Of a stretch of 64,000 nucleotides of DNA, positions 35,340 through 56,589 are shown piece after piece (position 1 is the first letter of the stretch; the number at the start of each line of letters is the position of its first letter). The position numbers and the translations under genes are program-made. The stretch spans positions 19,008,975 to 19,072,974 of the forward strand of contig NC_087077.1 of assembly GCF_026151205.1 (NCBI RefSeq). The letters run 5' to 3'. The DNA is from Bolinopsis microptera. Its lineage: Eukaryota > Ctenophora > Tentaculata > Lobata > Bolinopsidae. The notes under the pieces are model-generated. The model did no database searches. It saw only the letters and a list, made by a program, of their open reading frames with translations, and was not told the origin of the DNA.

Positions 35340-36062
35340 TTATATATTTACTCGGATGTTGGAAGCATCTAGCAGAAAATATCAGCCATCCGAAAGGTCA
35401 AAAATACTCTGATGTAATGGCTTTTGTCAGACGCAGATTACGATCTGACTTGCTCAGAACATGAATTATTTCTGTCTGCTCAGGGGGCGGGTTGGGGGAT
35501 GCACAATGTGATTGTGTCCAGACAATGTTCCAGGTTGCTTCCTGCAACGGTCAGGCTCATTATTTAGAAGTAGATAATTTATGTAGTTATGGATTTAACC
35601 CAAAATCAGGGAGGATATTTTAGGCCCATATATGTTAGTGCTAGGAGTGTATGGAACCCATTGGAAAGGGCATTTTTAGATGTAAGAGTATTTCATGCTC
35701 AAGCTCCTTCCAATAAGGCTCTTGGATCTCCAACCACTATGTACAATAACCACGAGAGACAGAAAAAGAATTTATACAATAAAAGGATTGTAGAAGTCGA
35801 ACATGGGACGTTTACACCGATAGTCCTATCAACCACTGGGGGTATGGGAAGGGAAGCTAATAAGTTCTTCAAGAAGTTAGCGGATAAACTATCTAGGAAA
35901 TCAGGCCAACGATATAGTGAGGCAATGACATTTATTAGGAAGAGAGTAAGATTTGACCTATTGAGAACAACAATCATAGCTCTTAGAGGAGAGAGAGGGT
36001 TTAAAAGTAGTAGTGCAGTAAAAATAGCAGAATTAGATATAAATTTGGAGCCAGTTCTTTAA
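35340..36062 (+). pseudogene. Two C-terminal fragments of the PHD-RT LINE family
   Basis: Fragment one (about 35355-35464) reads KHLAENISHPKGQKYSDVM and ends DLLRT plus a stop. Fragment two (35589-36062, 157 codons) reads ARSVWNPLERAFLDVRVFHA ... TFTPIVLSTTGGMGREA ... SEAMTFIRKRVRFDLLRTT ... LEPVL. Both match, in order, the C-terminal region of the minus-strand element at 16533-16850, so they are two 3' ends of that LINE family in tandem, in plus orientation. No RT domain accompanies them. Confidence 0.8.
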
Positions 36063-36354
36063 ACTGGCTTACTTATACTACTTAAAGGGTGTTCAAGGGT
36101 TTTCTATTGAATTTATATTGAATTTTATATAGGGTAATTGTTATATTATGTGTATATTGTTTGAATAATTTTTTCCAATTTATAAGCTGCCTATAGAGTT
36201 TTTCCGATACACCTGAGTTTACTGGGAGTAGCTCCTGGTGTATATGTCAGGGTCGTATACTACTTGATTGAATGCGAAAATCATCAGATCATATCTAGTC
36301 ACTGATGCATTTCAAGGCAAGCAATGTGTTATTAGTTGAAGATTTATGTAATAA

Positions 36355-37698
36355 ATGCTGATTTTCATTGAACAGACTGTAAAGCGGCCACATCCAGAAA
36401 CTCTAACTTACTATATCTCAGCACCTGAGTTGTTCATTGTTGTTCATTGTACAGTTTTTACAACTTCTCTAAGATACAAGAAGACCTTCAGCACAGAAAC
36501 ATTATTGATCAGAATATGGAATGATCTTCTAGTTGCATCAGATGAAAAGAGTGCTACAGTTGTCATGATGCTTGACCTATCGGCGGCGTTTGATACTGTA
36601 GACCATGATGTCTTACTGAACATTCTCATGAAGGAGATAGGACTAAGGGGCACTGTGTTAAAATGGTTTACTAGCTTTCTAAAAGGTCGTGCTCAGAGAA
36701 TTCGACTTGGTTCTACTCTCTCTGAAGAAATAGTTATTAAGTTTGGTGTTCCTCAGGGCTCAGTTCTGGGACCTGTTCTGTTTAACCTTTATATCAGATC
36801 CATCTATAGATTTGTACAAGGAATGGACTTCACAATTTATGGGTATGCAGATGACCACCAGATCTTAAAGAGATTTAAACCCATCAACCAGTGCGAAACG
36901 TTACTCTCTAAGCTCAGGGGATGCTTTGCATCTATTAGAGCTTGGATGAAAAAATACTTTCTAGCAATGAATGACAGTAAAACACAGATAATCGTTTTTG
37001 GTCCTATGTCCGTCTTACGAGAGATCAATATAAAGGGAGTGAATTTTGGGAGTGACACAACTATTCGATTTGTGAGCACAGTTAAGAATCTTGGGATACA
37101 TATGGACTCTGGGCTTACTATGAGCAACCATGTTGTTGAGTTGAAGAAGAAATGTTTCCTAACACTACGCAACCTCACTAAGATACGGTTTCTGCTGACT
37201 ACAAAACAGCTTAAGACAATTGTTAATAGCCTTGTTGTTTCTTGTTTGGACTACTGTAACGCCATGTTTTACGGCATCTCCAAGTACCTCATACATCAAC
37301 TACAGCTTATTCAAAATGCCTGTGCAAAAGCAGTAACTGGAAAATATAAATTTGATCACCTAGGCGACGATCTTGATAAATTGCACTGGCTTAATATACC
37401 TAAAAGAGTGATTTTTAAAATATGTCTCCTATCTTTTAAGGCTATTAATGGAATAGCGCCACTGTACCTTCAAGATATGTTTAAGTATGCTCACCATGGA
37501 CACACTGTTAGGCTCATAGTCCCTTATCGTTCAACCAAGGGTTTTGGTGATCGTAGTTTTAGTGTGGTTGGTCCACGAGTTTTTAATGCACTACCAGACT
37601 CAGTTAAACAATGTTATTCTGTTGAGGCGTTTAAGTCCGCACTGAAGACTTATTTGTTTACTTTATCTGACACTGAGGTAGCAAAAATGTTTTATTAA
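36355..37698 (+). mobile_element. 5'-truncated LINE with intact reverse transcriptase frame
   Basis: One open frame of 447 codons. From about residue 42 it is a LINE reverse transcriptase: YKKTFSTETLLIRIWNDLL, MLDLSAAFDTVDHDVLL, FGVPQGSVLGPVLFNLY and the catalytic YGYADDHQI. A thumb and C-terminal region follows (LDYCNAMFYGISKYLIHQLQ, RSFSVVGPRVFNALPDSV). The type is Jockey/CR1/L2-like without RNase H. The endonuclease domain is missing, and the first 40 codons look like flanking sequence read through, so it is truncated on insertion. The long intact frame suggests a recent copy. A decayed relative is at 13830-14645. Confidence 0.9.
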
Positions 37699-38657
37699 TA
37701 ATTTTAACCCTCTCTTTGACTTATCTAAATTATATTAGCTTTTTGGAAGTTTTATGAACGAATTTATACATAGAACTTTATTTTGCTTTTGATATATAGT
37801 TTTAAAAGTATTTTTGTAAACTAGTTGTAGTGACACTGCTGAGTAAAAGTGTACGCTTAATAGTGGTGTTTTTAAATTTCAATTTTAATTAATTAATTAA
37901 TTTTATGAGTATCTTGCACAATTTCCCCTGCATTAATTTATTTGAGACGTAACAACACTGAGTGATTACCTACCTTTGATACCTTTATTTTATATTTTTT
38001 GATATTTAATAATTTATTCGGTAGGTTTATCTGGTATTGATATTGATTATATTGATATTGTTATTATTGAACGAAGCTAACTCTAGACATAGTTAATACT
38101 ACTTCTTTTAAGAAAGGGACTTGGAGTATAAACGACCAAGTTTGCATAAATTTCTACCCAACCAAGAACTCAGGAGGCAAAGGTGGGTGCGTAAACTTTT
38201 GGTCTGCACTCTCCGATCCTGTATCACCCTGGATTCTTCTCGACGTATCTTTGTAAAAGTTATATATCTTTTAGTCAATCTCTTGCTACTCCAAGTCCCC
38301 TAAGATATCTGATCTAAAGTTCGTGCTAGTTATATATATGAAATATATTTTTGTCTGCTTTAATTGATACTAAATAAAATTGTTGTTTTCTTGAAATTGT
38401 TGTTTTCTTTTGATACCTTTAATTCCACCACCTGGCCTGCTACGGATCAGCTTTTTCGTGCTCAGGGGTAAGGGGTAAAATAAAAACTTTAGCCAGTACC
38501 TATGATGTTGTAGATTTGGGGCCTAGCCTACTACATAATATGTATTGATTCTTCTGTGGAAAATAAAAATTGTATAAATTGTATTTTACTTAAGGTTAAT
38601 CAAAAAATCTTCTCTACCAATTGATAACAGTCATATTACAGGTATTCAATAGCTATA
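37699..38657. other. LINE 3' region and 5' flank of the KH gene
   Basis: AT-rich sequence covering the presumed LINE 3' UTR, then the 5' flank of the next gene. ATTACAG at 38635-38641 could be a 5'-UTR splice acceptor. Confidence 0.45.
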
Positions 38658-39596
38658 ATGGAAGGAAAAGAGGAAAATCAAGAAAAATCAGAGACTTCAA
38701 AAAAACGCTCTCTTGAAGAAAGTCTTGATAACAAAGAATCTAGTGAATCTGCAGCTCCTGACAACAGAAAAATTCTAAAAACTGTCAAAGTAATACGTGT
38801 GCTCTGTCCTAATTATGCTGTTGGTTCAATCCTTGGGAAAGGTGGGGAACGTCTAAAAGAATTTAAAGATTCAACAGGAGCTAGAATCACAGTATCTAAG
38901 CAAGGATGTATGTTTCCTGTAATAAATGAAAGATATGTATCTATCATGGCAGATCTTAGTACCATACAAAGTGTTGTGAAGTTCATTCAGCTGCGCATTA
39001 GAGAAGATGAATTCCAGCCTAAGGATGAAAGAGAGTTAGCCCGCTTTGAGAAAAGGAAAAGAGTGTGTAAAGTTGTTGTATCTGACAATGTAATCGGTAA
39101 AATCATTGGAAAAGGAGGAGACAATATCAATGAATTGAAAACTAGACACAATGTTATGATAAAGACTACAAATAAAAAAGAGCTCCCTCATGAACTACCT
39201 GAGCGAGTTATAACAATAGAAGGTGACCATGAAAAAGTGAATGCATGCATTGATGAAATTATTGCTGATATTCATGAAGATCCAAGGTCAAACTTAGATT
39301 ACTTTGTTGACTATGAAAAGTATCTTCGCCATACTCAAAGTTCATCTAGCACCTCTCACCGCGGACCACCAATGGGTTACAATCCAACTCCACCCACAGG
39401 ATATAATGGATACAACTATCCCCCTTATCCTTATGGCAGCTATCCAAACCAGTACCCACCATATTCATATGATCAGTATGGACAGTACCAATACAGCCAA
39501 TACCAGGCATCTTACAAACAGCATAGTGATCAATACAGACATCATGATGATTCTAGAAGCAGCAGCAAGAGTGATTCATTTAGAACAGGATATTGA
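38658..39596 (+). CDS. NOVA-like RNA-binding protein with two KH domains
   Basis: A single coding exon of 312 residues. The N-terminus is acidic/basic and unstructured. KH1 spans about residues 44-116 with the GxxG loop GKGG at 60-63 (PNYAVGSILGKGG), and KH2 about 136-205 with GKGG at 151-154 (VIGKIIGKGGDNINEL). Both loops are intact, so RNA binding is expected. The KH1 pattern (PNYA-GSI-GKGG, FP-x3-ERYVSI) is closest to NOVA/PCBP proteins, which regulate splicing. The third KH domain usual in those families is absent. It is replaced by a Tyr/Pro/Gly/Gln-rich tail (about 240-295) of prion-like composition and a Ser/Arg end. An ATTACAG acceptor 10-20 bp upstream of the ATG implies a non-coding first exon. 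Confidence 0.8.
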   Translation: MEGKEENQEKSETSKKRSLEESLDNKESSESAAPDNRKILKTVKVIRVLCPNYAVGSILGKGGERLKEFKDSTGARITVSKQGCMFPVINERYVSIMADLSTIQSVVKFIQLRIREDEFQPKDERELARFEKRKRVCKVVVSDNVIGKIIGKGGDNINELKTRHNVMIKTTNKKELPHELPERVITIEGDHEKVNACIDEIIADIHEDPRSNLDYFVDYEKYLRHTQSSSSTSHRGPPMGYNPTPPTGYNGYNYPPYPYGSYPNQYPPYSYDQYGQYQYSQYQASYKQHSDQYRHHDDSRSSSKSDSFRTGY

Positions 39597-40362
39597 CATT
39601 TTTTTGCATTATATTTAAAACTTTAAATAAGCTTATATCTATTAATGTATGTAACTCACCCTCTGCACTGTACATATACACATGGTGTACATGATTGCAT
39701 TTTGAAGATTTAAACAAATTAATGGATTTACCGACCTTGTCAAGTTTGGTACATTATTATTACCATTTTGAAACCATTTGGTATTAAGGTTATGTTATTA
39801 AAACATTGCATTAACATTTACATTTTTTATGTTGAAATGTTTAATGATATATACTTTATTTTAAGTTTCAAATCATATTTCACCAAGATTTGACAATTAT
39901 GTTGCTTATCAATACTGTATTTGAAGTTTATATATTAATGATTATGCCTGAAATGGCTTATTTTATACGCATGCAATATTATTTTTGACTTGGGCTCCTG
40001 TAAGTCTTAAACAATACAAAATGATATTATGTAATAGAACAGATGTTTAAAAAGATTTGGTATCTGTATTACAAGTATTTGCAAAAGGATTAAGTATCTG
40101 TATTATTTGCAAGAAAGTATCTATTAATTGTACTAATATTGGAATTATCGTTTTATTGTGAAAACAGATTGCATCCTTTACTTGTCTCAAAAATTCAAAT
40201 GATCTCCAGAATGAAAATTATCATGATTATTATATGTCCGGCCAAGATGACCTCAGCTCTATTGTCTGAGCCCAATATTTTTAACATTTTAAGTATAATA
40301 TATCAAATATCAATATATCATTTCTAGAATTAAATTGTTAAATTGCAGTGCCTTATGATTAA
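39597..40362. other. 3' flank of the KH gene and 5' flank of ASPSCR1
   Basis: AT-rich. Presumably 3' UTR followed by the ASPSCR1 promoter. No specific element recognised. Confidence 0.45.
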
Positions 40363-43300
40363 ATGAGTAGCTCTGTCTGGGTTCTCTGTCCTAATGGACG
40401 CCGAGTCAGCATCGCATTTGGACCAAATAGTCCTTTAAATTCTATCAAACAGCAGGTTAGTACTTTTAATTCATGTTATATGTCGGTTTTTCGTGAAAAT
40501 GTATAGTAACATAGAAAATACATTTAAAATTAAAACTGCTGTTTTTGTATCTAGAGCGGGGGGGGGGGGGGGGGGGAGGGGGGGAGGGGCTGAGTTCATG
40601 ACGTGTTTTAGGTGTTGTTTCATTTACTAGCCATTTTCTATAATTATATCCATGTTCCAACATTGATTTATTTTTTGTAGGCTTGTGAGAAACAAGGCTT
40701 TGATCCAGCTAAATATGGAATGAGAAAGGAAGACGCAAAGAAAGCCTTTGATCTCTCACTGCCTTTTAGATTGTCTGGCATAGCTAATAAGTATGTTGTA
40801 TCATGGCTTTGTTTTCCTGTTTATTTGAAAGTGTGCAATTCCCATTTAAAGGAGATAAAATTTTTAGATCATATAAAAATAAAAATGTCCGAAATTAAAT
40901 TTGTTTATCATAGCGCTAATTTAACCGTTACTATTGACAGGGCTAAACTGGAGCTATTTGAAGATATTCAGAAGAGTGAGGTTGTAAGTATTGCTCTTCA
41001 ACTAGAATCCGGAGGAAGAGTTATGGGCAAGATAGCAAATACTGCTACAATTGCTCAAACTATACAGTGTAAGTAATGGTAAGTAATTTAGTTAACAGAA
41101 CTTCAAATGTTATAGTGAACTCATACAACCGTCATACAACCGTCATACACATGGAATGATAAAACTCCAATCCAAGTGAAGCTATTGTAAGTAGGTAGTT
41201 GAGATAACTACCAGTTTACTGATACTGGTACTGGAGCTTAGTGTTCAATACAAAGGGGCAATTCCACCGTGACGGACACCACGATTTTGTTGTTTTTTAA
41301 AGTTCAAACGAATGTTGTACTCGAGATGTTGTTTATTTATCAGCTCCAACTGTTTATTAGTCCACATTTAACCTTTCTACAGGTTGTGTGAAAATTTCAG
41401 ACCCCTACCATTATTACTTTCTGAGATAGCACCCCTGTGACAGACGTGACGTAAATATGACACTTTTTTTGGGTGTCTACTCAGATGGTACCCAAATTTA
41501 TCTCAAAAAGTTATCTATTGTATCTAATTTGGAATTACAATGATAGAAGAAGGTTTAGGGATTTCTGAGATGCCATTTTCTTAGAGATTGCTCAATTTTT
41601 GTTTGCGTGGCGCCATTTTCAAATTGTGACAGACGTGACTGTGACGGACACACGTTTTTTTTCAATTTTTCCAAATCTTCCACTTGACACTTTTATCTTG
41701 TTCAGTGACATCTACTCTGTATTCATGCCAATTTTTAGGCCTCAAATACCCCCAAGAGGTCTGCAACAGCCAAAATCGTCCATTTTGGGCATACGCTAGG
41801 GTATCAGTCTAGGGGCATCAATTATTTCTCTACTTGAACAAATTTATAACTCTGGTAAAACATTCATCACTGTTCAACGCATCATACTGTTGAGACCATC
41901 TCCTAAAAGTTTCATTACTTTAGTGTTTAAAATGTGGAAGATATTGAATTTTTACTTCAAAAATATGCGAAAATAGGGTTAAGTCCATTTTTTGTGCCTT
42001 TTACCTCTGAAAAAGTTGTAAGCAAATAAAATGGCAAAAAATCAGTAAATTAAATTATTGAATTGCATATGATGTTATTTGATAGTCTAGTCAACATAGT
42101 CAACACAATCCAACCTTATTTGACTTCTATTTGTCTTGGTTTTAGTCAAAATAATGGAAATATGGATAAAAATGGCTAAAAGTGAGCCGTATGCCCATAT
42201 ATGGGCATATACAAAATTATACATAACTCGGTCATTTTCTGTCCAATTTTTGATTTGACGACATAGTTTTGTTGAGGACGGCCTCAGCTTTAAGAAAAAT
42301 GCCTTTAAAGTCTGTTTAAAGATTTTTTGGAGCATTTTCAAAAAAATGTGACGGACGCGACAAGTTGGGACCCCCTTACAAAATTTTTTTCTTAAAAGAT
42401 ACAAGCCTGATAATTTCTACGGTTCTCCCTTACCTTCAGAAGAGATAGGTTAAAGTGGTTTTTTGAATATAAATAGCACTATGTGGCTCTGAAAAAACTT
42501 TTTTGCTTAATTTTGTGACGGACGTGACACCATCTTTGTGGAAATTTTTTAGAAAAAGTATTTGAGTAACGGTTTTGAAACTTTGCATAGCTCTCATTCT
42601 TATGCATATGCCTAAGTGTATGGAATTTCATAGAGAAATATTGCTGCATACCCAAACTATGGCCCTTTGAAAATTTGGACGATTTTTTTCATTTCCGAGT
42701 AGTGTTCCTTTGAATGAGAAAAATCAAAAGTTAACGCAATATGAAACAAAAAACTTTTGTTGACTTGTAAGGTTAAGAGTCTAATGAACATATTTTAACC
42801 AAAATTAGGTGCCTATCTTAACATTTTTCATTTTCACCAAGTGGAACCTTACCGTGGAATTGCCCAAAGGTAAAACTAGTTACTATAACTCTGATATTAA
42901 CCGGCAACCATGATCCCACATAAACCTTGATAACAGAAAATCGGATGGGTTTGACTGTTCTAATCGATCTTCTCGCAGCGATTGGTAAAGATTTAGGCGC
43001 CGTTTCATCTCTCATGTACTTACAATGCAAGATCGGAGCTGAGAAATTTGGAACCACTACTCTAGCAGACCTGGGAATTTTCAAGGTTCATGCCATTTTC
43101 TTACTCCGACATCAAAAACACTTTCTTAGGCAGTTTTTAAACTTCTAACAATACAGCGACTAGTGTTATTCTGTGTAGATTTGGTCTCGATTGTCAACTG
43201 TTCCGATAACATTGCCCTGATATTTTCCAACTTATGATCTCATGTCTTACTTTCAGGGAAGTGCTTTGCTGCGTTTACAAGAAGTGAAAGAGGAATCATC

Positions 43301-44743
43301 ACAACCAGAAACTACATCTCCCAAACCTCTTCCTAAAAAGGATGTCCAGGATGTCCAGAATGTCCAGGAGATGGAAACGGAGATAACATGTCCGGTTATT
43401 GTCGAGGAGTCAAGTGTGAGCAGCAACCCCTCAGAAATGGAGGTTGAGGAAACAGACTTTTTCGAAAAAGTAAACCGTTGTATGGCCAAACTAACGGAGG
43501 AACCGACCCCCGTTAGAATGGAAGAGAAAAGGAAACCTGTTAGCAATGTGCCAATTTTGTTTGATCCATCTGCTAATAATGTTGAAAAAGAGTAAGTCAG
43601 TCAAACATTTGTTGGGTTATTGTTGTCATCAAATGTTGAATCAAACATTATAACTCATTACTCATTCTATGATCATCTGTTAGGAGTAACGCAATATATT
43701 TTCAGTCGGATGGAAGAATCGGATGACTTTTTCGAGTTTACTGACAAAGATCTGAAATCGATGTTGAGAGATTTGCACAAGATATCAGAGAGGGAATTCC
43801 GGTTCCGACAGCCTGAAAAAGAGAAAATTCTTCCCGATCAAGTTGTTTTTAGAATCAGGTAATTATTTCACCTGATCATGTAGAATATCTTTAGTTTAAA
43901 AAAAGTATTTAGTAAAACAAAGTATTTTTTATTAGCAGTGCAATCAATTCATATGATATAATTATAAGAATATAATAGTATGTCACACCTATTTAACTTT
44001 CACGTTATTGAATTATTTGTTACATCAAATGCTTGAAAGGGTGATTGTTTATTAACTGTGTCAGACGTTAGTTAGGTCTGTTAGCATGAACATCTTACTA
44101 CACTTAAATAGTTGATAAAATGATACTCATGTCGATTCCCTGACCTCAAAACTTTGTGTAATTGCCTAATTTTTTCAATTCTACTAGGCTGTTAGATAAT
44201 CTCAGTTCTGACCGACCGAAAGTTTTATTGCATGAAAGTCTTCTGTCATACAAGCTGTACTCGGAGACTCTTTTTGTGAACTATCAGGTGACGTGATACC
44301 TATTACTTTTCAGATTACCTAACGGACTGATGCTACAAAACGTTTTCGAAACAAAATCCAGCACCACAGACTCCCTCTACAAATTTGTGGGCGACTACCT
44401 GACTGAGGATAGCGTTGAAAATCTCTCAATCTATCAAGCCCCACCCAAACGACTCGTCAAACCAGGACAAACTTTGATAAACGCTGGACTAACTCTGACA
44501 ACCCTGTTGCACGCTGGTGGTGACATTGTCATGAGACCCGATCTAACTGTAGAATCTGATCCTTCGGGCGCTTTGGGTCAGCTCACTGATGTAGTCGGTA
44601 AACCAGACATTTTAAATGACAGCCCAAATTCGAGCAGACATGAACTTCCTTCGCCTGTAACTAGATTAGATGATGTACAGAGCACTGGGAGTAGTCGGCC
44701 AAGGGGAGATAAACCTGTCCCCAAGTGGTTCAAATTGAAATGA
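40363..44743 (+). CDS. ASPSCR1: TUG/ASPSCR1 tether protein
   Basis: Seven exons: 40363-40455, 40681-40790, 40941-41068, 42979-43085, 43257-43591, 43706-43858 and 44314-44743. All are GT-AG and phases agree, giving 451 residues. In vertebrates TUG binds p97 and retains GLUT4 vesicles. Exons 1-2 encode the N-terminal ubiquitin-like domain (VWVLCPNGRRVSIAFGP). Exons 3-4 encode a second one (VVSIALQLESGGRVMGKI). Exon 5 is an acidic linker with three DVQ repeats. Exon 6 starts ESDDFFEFTDKDLKSML, typical of TUG, and runs into the UBX-like domain (VVFRIRLPNGLMLQNVFE). The C-terminus ends PVPKWFKLK, the conserved TUG tail. The protein is shorter than human (553), mainly in the linkers. Intron 3 carries a DNA transposon. 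Confidence 0.92.
40558..40589. repeat. G-rich run in ASPSCR1 intron 1
   Basis: Nineteen Gs, then short G runs broken by A. Potentially quadruplex-forming; length uncertain. Confidence 0.85.
41256..42865. mobile_element. 1.6-kb non-autonomous DNA transposon in ASPSCR1 intron 3
   Basis: The left end GGGCAATTCCACCG and the right end CCGTGGAATTGCCC are inverted repeats. The flanks share AAAG (or CAAAGG) on both sides, a possible 4- or 6-bp target duplication. The interior contains repeated GTGACGGACGTGAC-type motifs (about 41270, 41440, 41630, 42350 and 42515) and no transposase frame. It lies wholly within the intron and leaves the flanking exons intact. Confidence 0.8.
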
Positions 44744-45537
44744 ATGTTGTTTGAATTTTTATACAATATATGGTATGGTGAAACTTTTAGTTTTGTATTG
44801 AAGGGCTATGAAAGGGGATATTACAATGATTGCAATAATTGTGTCGGCCAGAATTATAGCATTGTGAGAATATAATATTAAAAAGGGTTTTAGTTGCTGG
44901 CCAAGTTTCAGCTTGTTTTCAGTTATCAGACATGTATGTCTTCACAATGCGCCACTTTATCCTTAGTGGCGAATGGGTTGTTCTCATTATATTATCTTAA
45001 ACCGGGGAATATGGAATATGTATGGTAGCTGATTCATTCGTAACTGCTATTAAGGGTGACTTAACGCTTGAAAAAAACGTAATATATATAATATGGATAA
45101 TTTCTAGGGTTGTTTTTGGAATTTCGTAACTGGGATAGTAGTTGCATTATGGAACGGTTGCTTGAATGCATTTTACGTTGATGAATTTTGGCTATAAATA
45201 ACGATTCACTGTTGTTTAAAAATTTGACTTGTGTGTGTCGTATTGTATGGTTAATATTAACTTATTTACATCTCATAATTTGATTCGGATTATATGAATC
45301 GCAATTGGAATTCTTCTTCTAGATTTGTAGAATGTAGATACATGTGTTTTACTTCGGCTTTTCGTTCATCGTTCATTAACAAAGTAGGAAGTACAAAATG
45401 CAGCCTATCGATATAAATTCTCCAAGCTTTGCTTAAAATTACCATGTTAATTTTACATTGTACACAATACGAGATATCAAAAGGCTCACATTGAATATCC
45501 TCATTGTCAATATCCATCTCTTTTCTCCAGGTGGATC
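44744..45537. other. ASPSCR1 3' flank and PRMT3 5' flank
   Basis: About 800 bp, AT-rich. TTCTCCAG just before 45531 suggests a 5'-UTR splice acceptor for PRMT3, so a non-coding exon may lie upstream. Confidence 0.45.
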
Positions 45538-47025
45538 ATGCTGCAGCCCTCTTACAGCTCAGATTCTTCTGACAATGAAGATGACTACCTGGAAGAGGAA
45601 GAGACTGAAGAGGAGAAGTTTCTCTGTTTGTTTTGTGACATGGTTCTCAGCTCGAGTGGACACCTCATGGACCACTCCCTAAAAGCACACAAACTGAACC
45701 TTGTTTCGGCTTTCAGTGAAACGTCCTTCTATGGGACCATTAAAGTGATAAACTATACTCGGGGTAATAAATGTAGTGTTGAGGAGTTTAGTACAGTATT
45801 GAAGAGGTCTGAATCGTTGGAAGATGAATATTTGAAGCCCTGTCTAAATGATGATTCTTTGCTGATGATTGATTTTGAAGAACTTTCACACGCCCAATCT
45901 CAAAGTTGTGCAGCGAATGGTAAAGAGAAGAATGCAAACGGTGAATCAAACAATGGAAAGGTTGAATTTCTACAAGCTAAATTAGAGCAAATGCAACAGG
46001 CTTACATGGACCTACTCGAAAAAACTGATAAATCCAACGCACAACTGAGACCTGCAACGGACTCCCACTATTTTGAGAGCTACGCAGATTACACAATCCA
46101 TGCGGAAATGCTGCAGGACAAAGTACGAACAGAGGCTTACAGAGACTACATCTACAAGAACAAAGATATCTTCAGTGACAAGGATGTATTAGATGTCGGC
46201 TGTGGCACAGGTATCTTATCAATGTTCTGTGCCCAGGGCGGAGCCCGGTCTGTTATGGCAGTTGACAACTCTAAAATCGTGGACAAGGCCAGGAGCGTTA
46301 TTAGATCAAACAACTTGTCTTCTAAGATTGAGGTTGTAAAGGGGAAAGTTGAAGAAATTGAGGTGGACAAAAAATTCGACATTCTCATATCAGAATGGAT
46401 GGGATACGGTTTGTTGTTTGAATGCATGTTAGACAGTGTCATAACAGCCAGGGACAAATATCTTAAACCAGACGGTCTGGTCGTTCCAAATAGAGCGTCT
46501 ATGTTTGTGTCAGCTGTGAGCGATGAGGTGAGTTATCAGCACAGGTTTCACTTCTGGAATGATGTCTATGGGTTCAAAATGAACGATGTTGTTCCAGATC
46601 TTTACAAAGAAGCTGTTGTTGAGTGTGTTGACAAAGATAATGTCATTTCAGATAATTGTGGTTTTAAGCACCTTGACTTGCAAACCGTCAAAACGCCTGA
46701 ACTTGAATTTTCCAGGCCATTCCAACTCCAAATCAGTTCGTCCTCAAAGTTAACTGCCTTAGTCGTACATTTCACCTGCTTTTTTGATGGAGATGTTTCA
46801 ATCGTTTTGGATACCTCGCCTGAAAGTGAAACCACTCACTGGTTACAAACTATACTCTACTTGAAATGTCCTACTGATGTTTTAGAAGGTGATGTAGTGC
46901 ACGGACTTATCGCGTTTAATAAGGACTCCACTGTTAAGAGAGGATATGTGATTAAAATAGAGGGTGCAATAAGTCGGGATAGTGCAGTGGTGGGGAAGTT
47001 CAACCAACTGTATCATCTCCACTGA
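45538..47025 (+). CDS. PRMT3: Protein arginine methyltransferase 3
   Basis: An intronless coding frame of 495 residues. A C2H2 zinc finger (C30, C33, H46, H51; FLCLFCDMVLSSSGHLMDH) is the substrate-recognition module that distinguishes PRMT3. It follows an acidic Ser/Asp/Glu N-terminus. The type I methyltransferase core has YFESYADYTIHAEML, SAM-binding motif I VLDVGCGTGILSMF (217-230), the double-E loop SEWMGYGLLFECM with E286 and E295, and the THW loop at 433-435. All catalytic residues are present. PRMT3 makes asymmetric dimethylarginine, classically on ribosomal protein uS5 in the cytosol. Human PRMT3 is 531 residues and multi-exonic, so the lack of coding introns here is unusual but does not by itself show retroposition. 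Confidence 0.96.
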   Translation: MLQPSYSSDSSDNEDDYLEEEETEEEKFLCLFCDMVLSSSGHLMDHSLKAHKLNLVSAFSETSFYGTIKVINYTRGNKCSVEEFSTVLKRSESLEDEYLKPCLNDDSLLMIDFEELSHAQSQSCAANGKEKNANGESNNGKVEFLQAKLEQMQQAYMDLLEKTDKSNAQLRPATDSHYFESYADYTIHAEMLQDKVRTEAYRDYIYKNKDIFSDKDVLDVGCGTGILSMFCAQGGARSVMAVDNSKIVDKARSVIRSNNLSSKIEVVKGKVEEIEVDKKFDILISEWMGYGLLFECMLDSVITARDKYLKPDGLVVPNRASMFVSAVSDEVSYQHRFHFWNDVYGFKMNDVVPDLYKEAVVECVDKDNVISDNCGFKHLDLQTVKTPELEFSRPFQLQISSSSKLTALVVHFTCFFDGDVSIVLDTSPESETTHWLQTILYLKCPTDVLEGDVVHGLIAFNKDSTVKRGYVIKIEGAISRDSAVVGKFNQLYHLH

Positions 47026-47258
47026 TTCACTGAACGAATTTTATTTCTGTGGTTTTTAATTCTTGTTGTGAGTAATTTATTTTCTTTTATCGAAACCACT
47101 AGTCCATCATTGGCTTCATCATAATTACGATTTAATGTGGTCACGCCAGGTATGACCTAGACCAGAATAAAATCATATGACATATTTTAAGAATTTCTAG
47201 ATCAATAATTATTGGTAAAAGTAACTTTCCAAGATAACAATATCAACACACAAACTGC

Positions 47259-56563
<9,305 letters not shown>

Positions 56564-56589
56564 GTGAGTTTAATAGGTAATTAGTAGTA

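Noticed and set aside
42927-42978. Earlier start of ASPSCR1 exon 4 (frame open back to MGLTVLID)
   Set aside because: The acceptor at ATAACAG would create a TAA with the phase-1 base from exon 3; TCTCGCAG at 42978 keeps the frame and matches the expected domain length.
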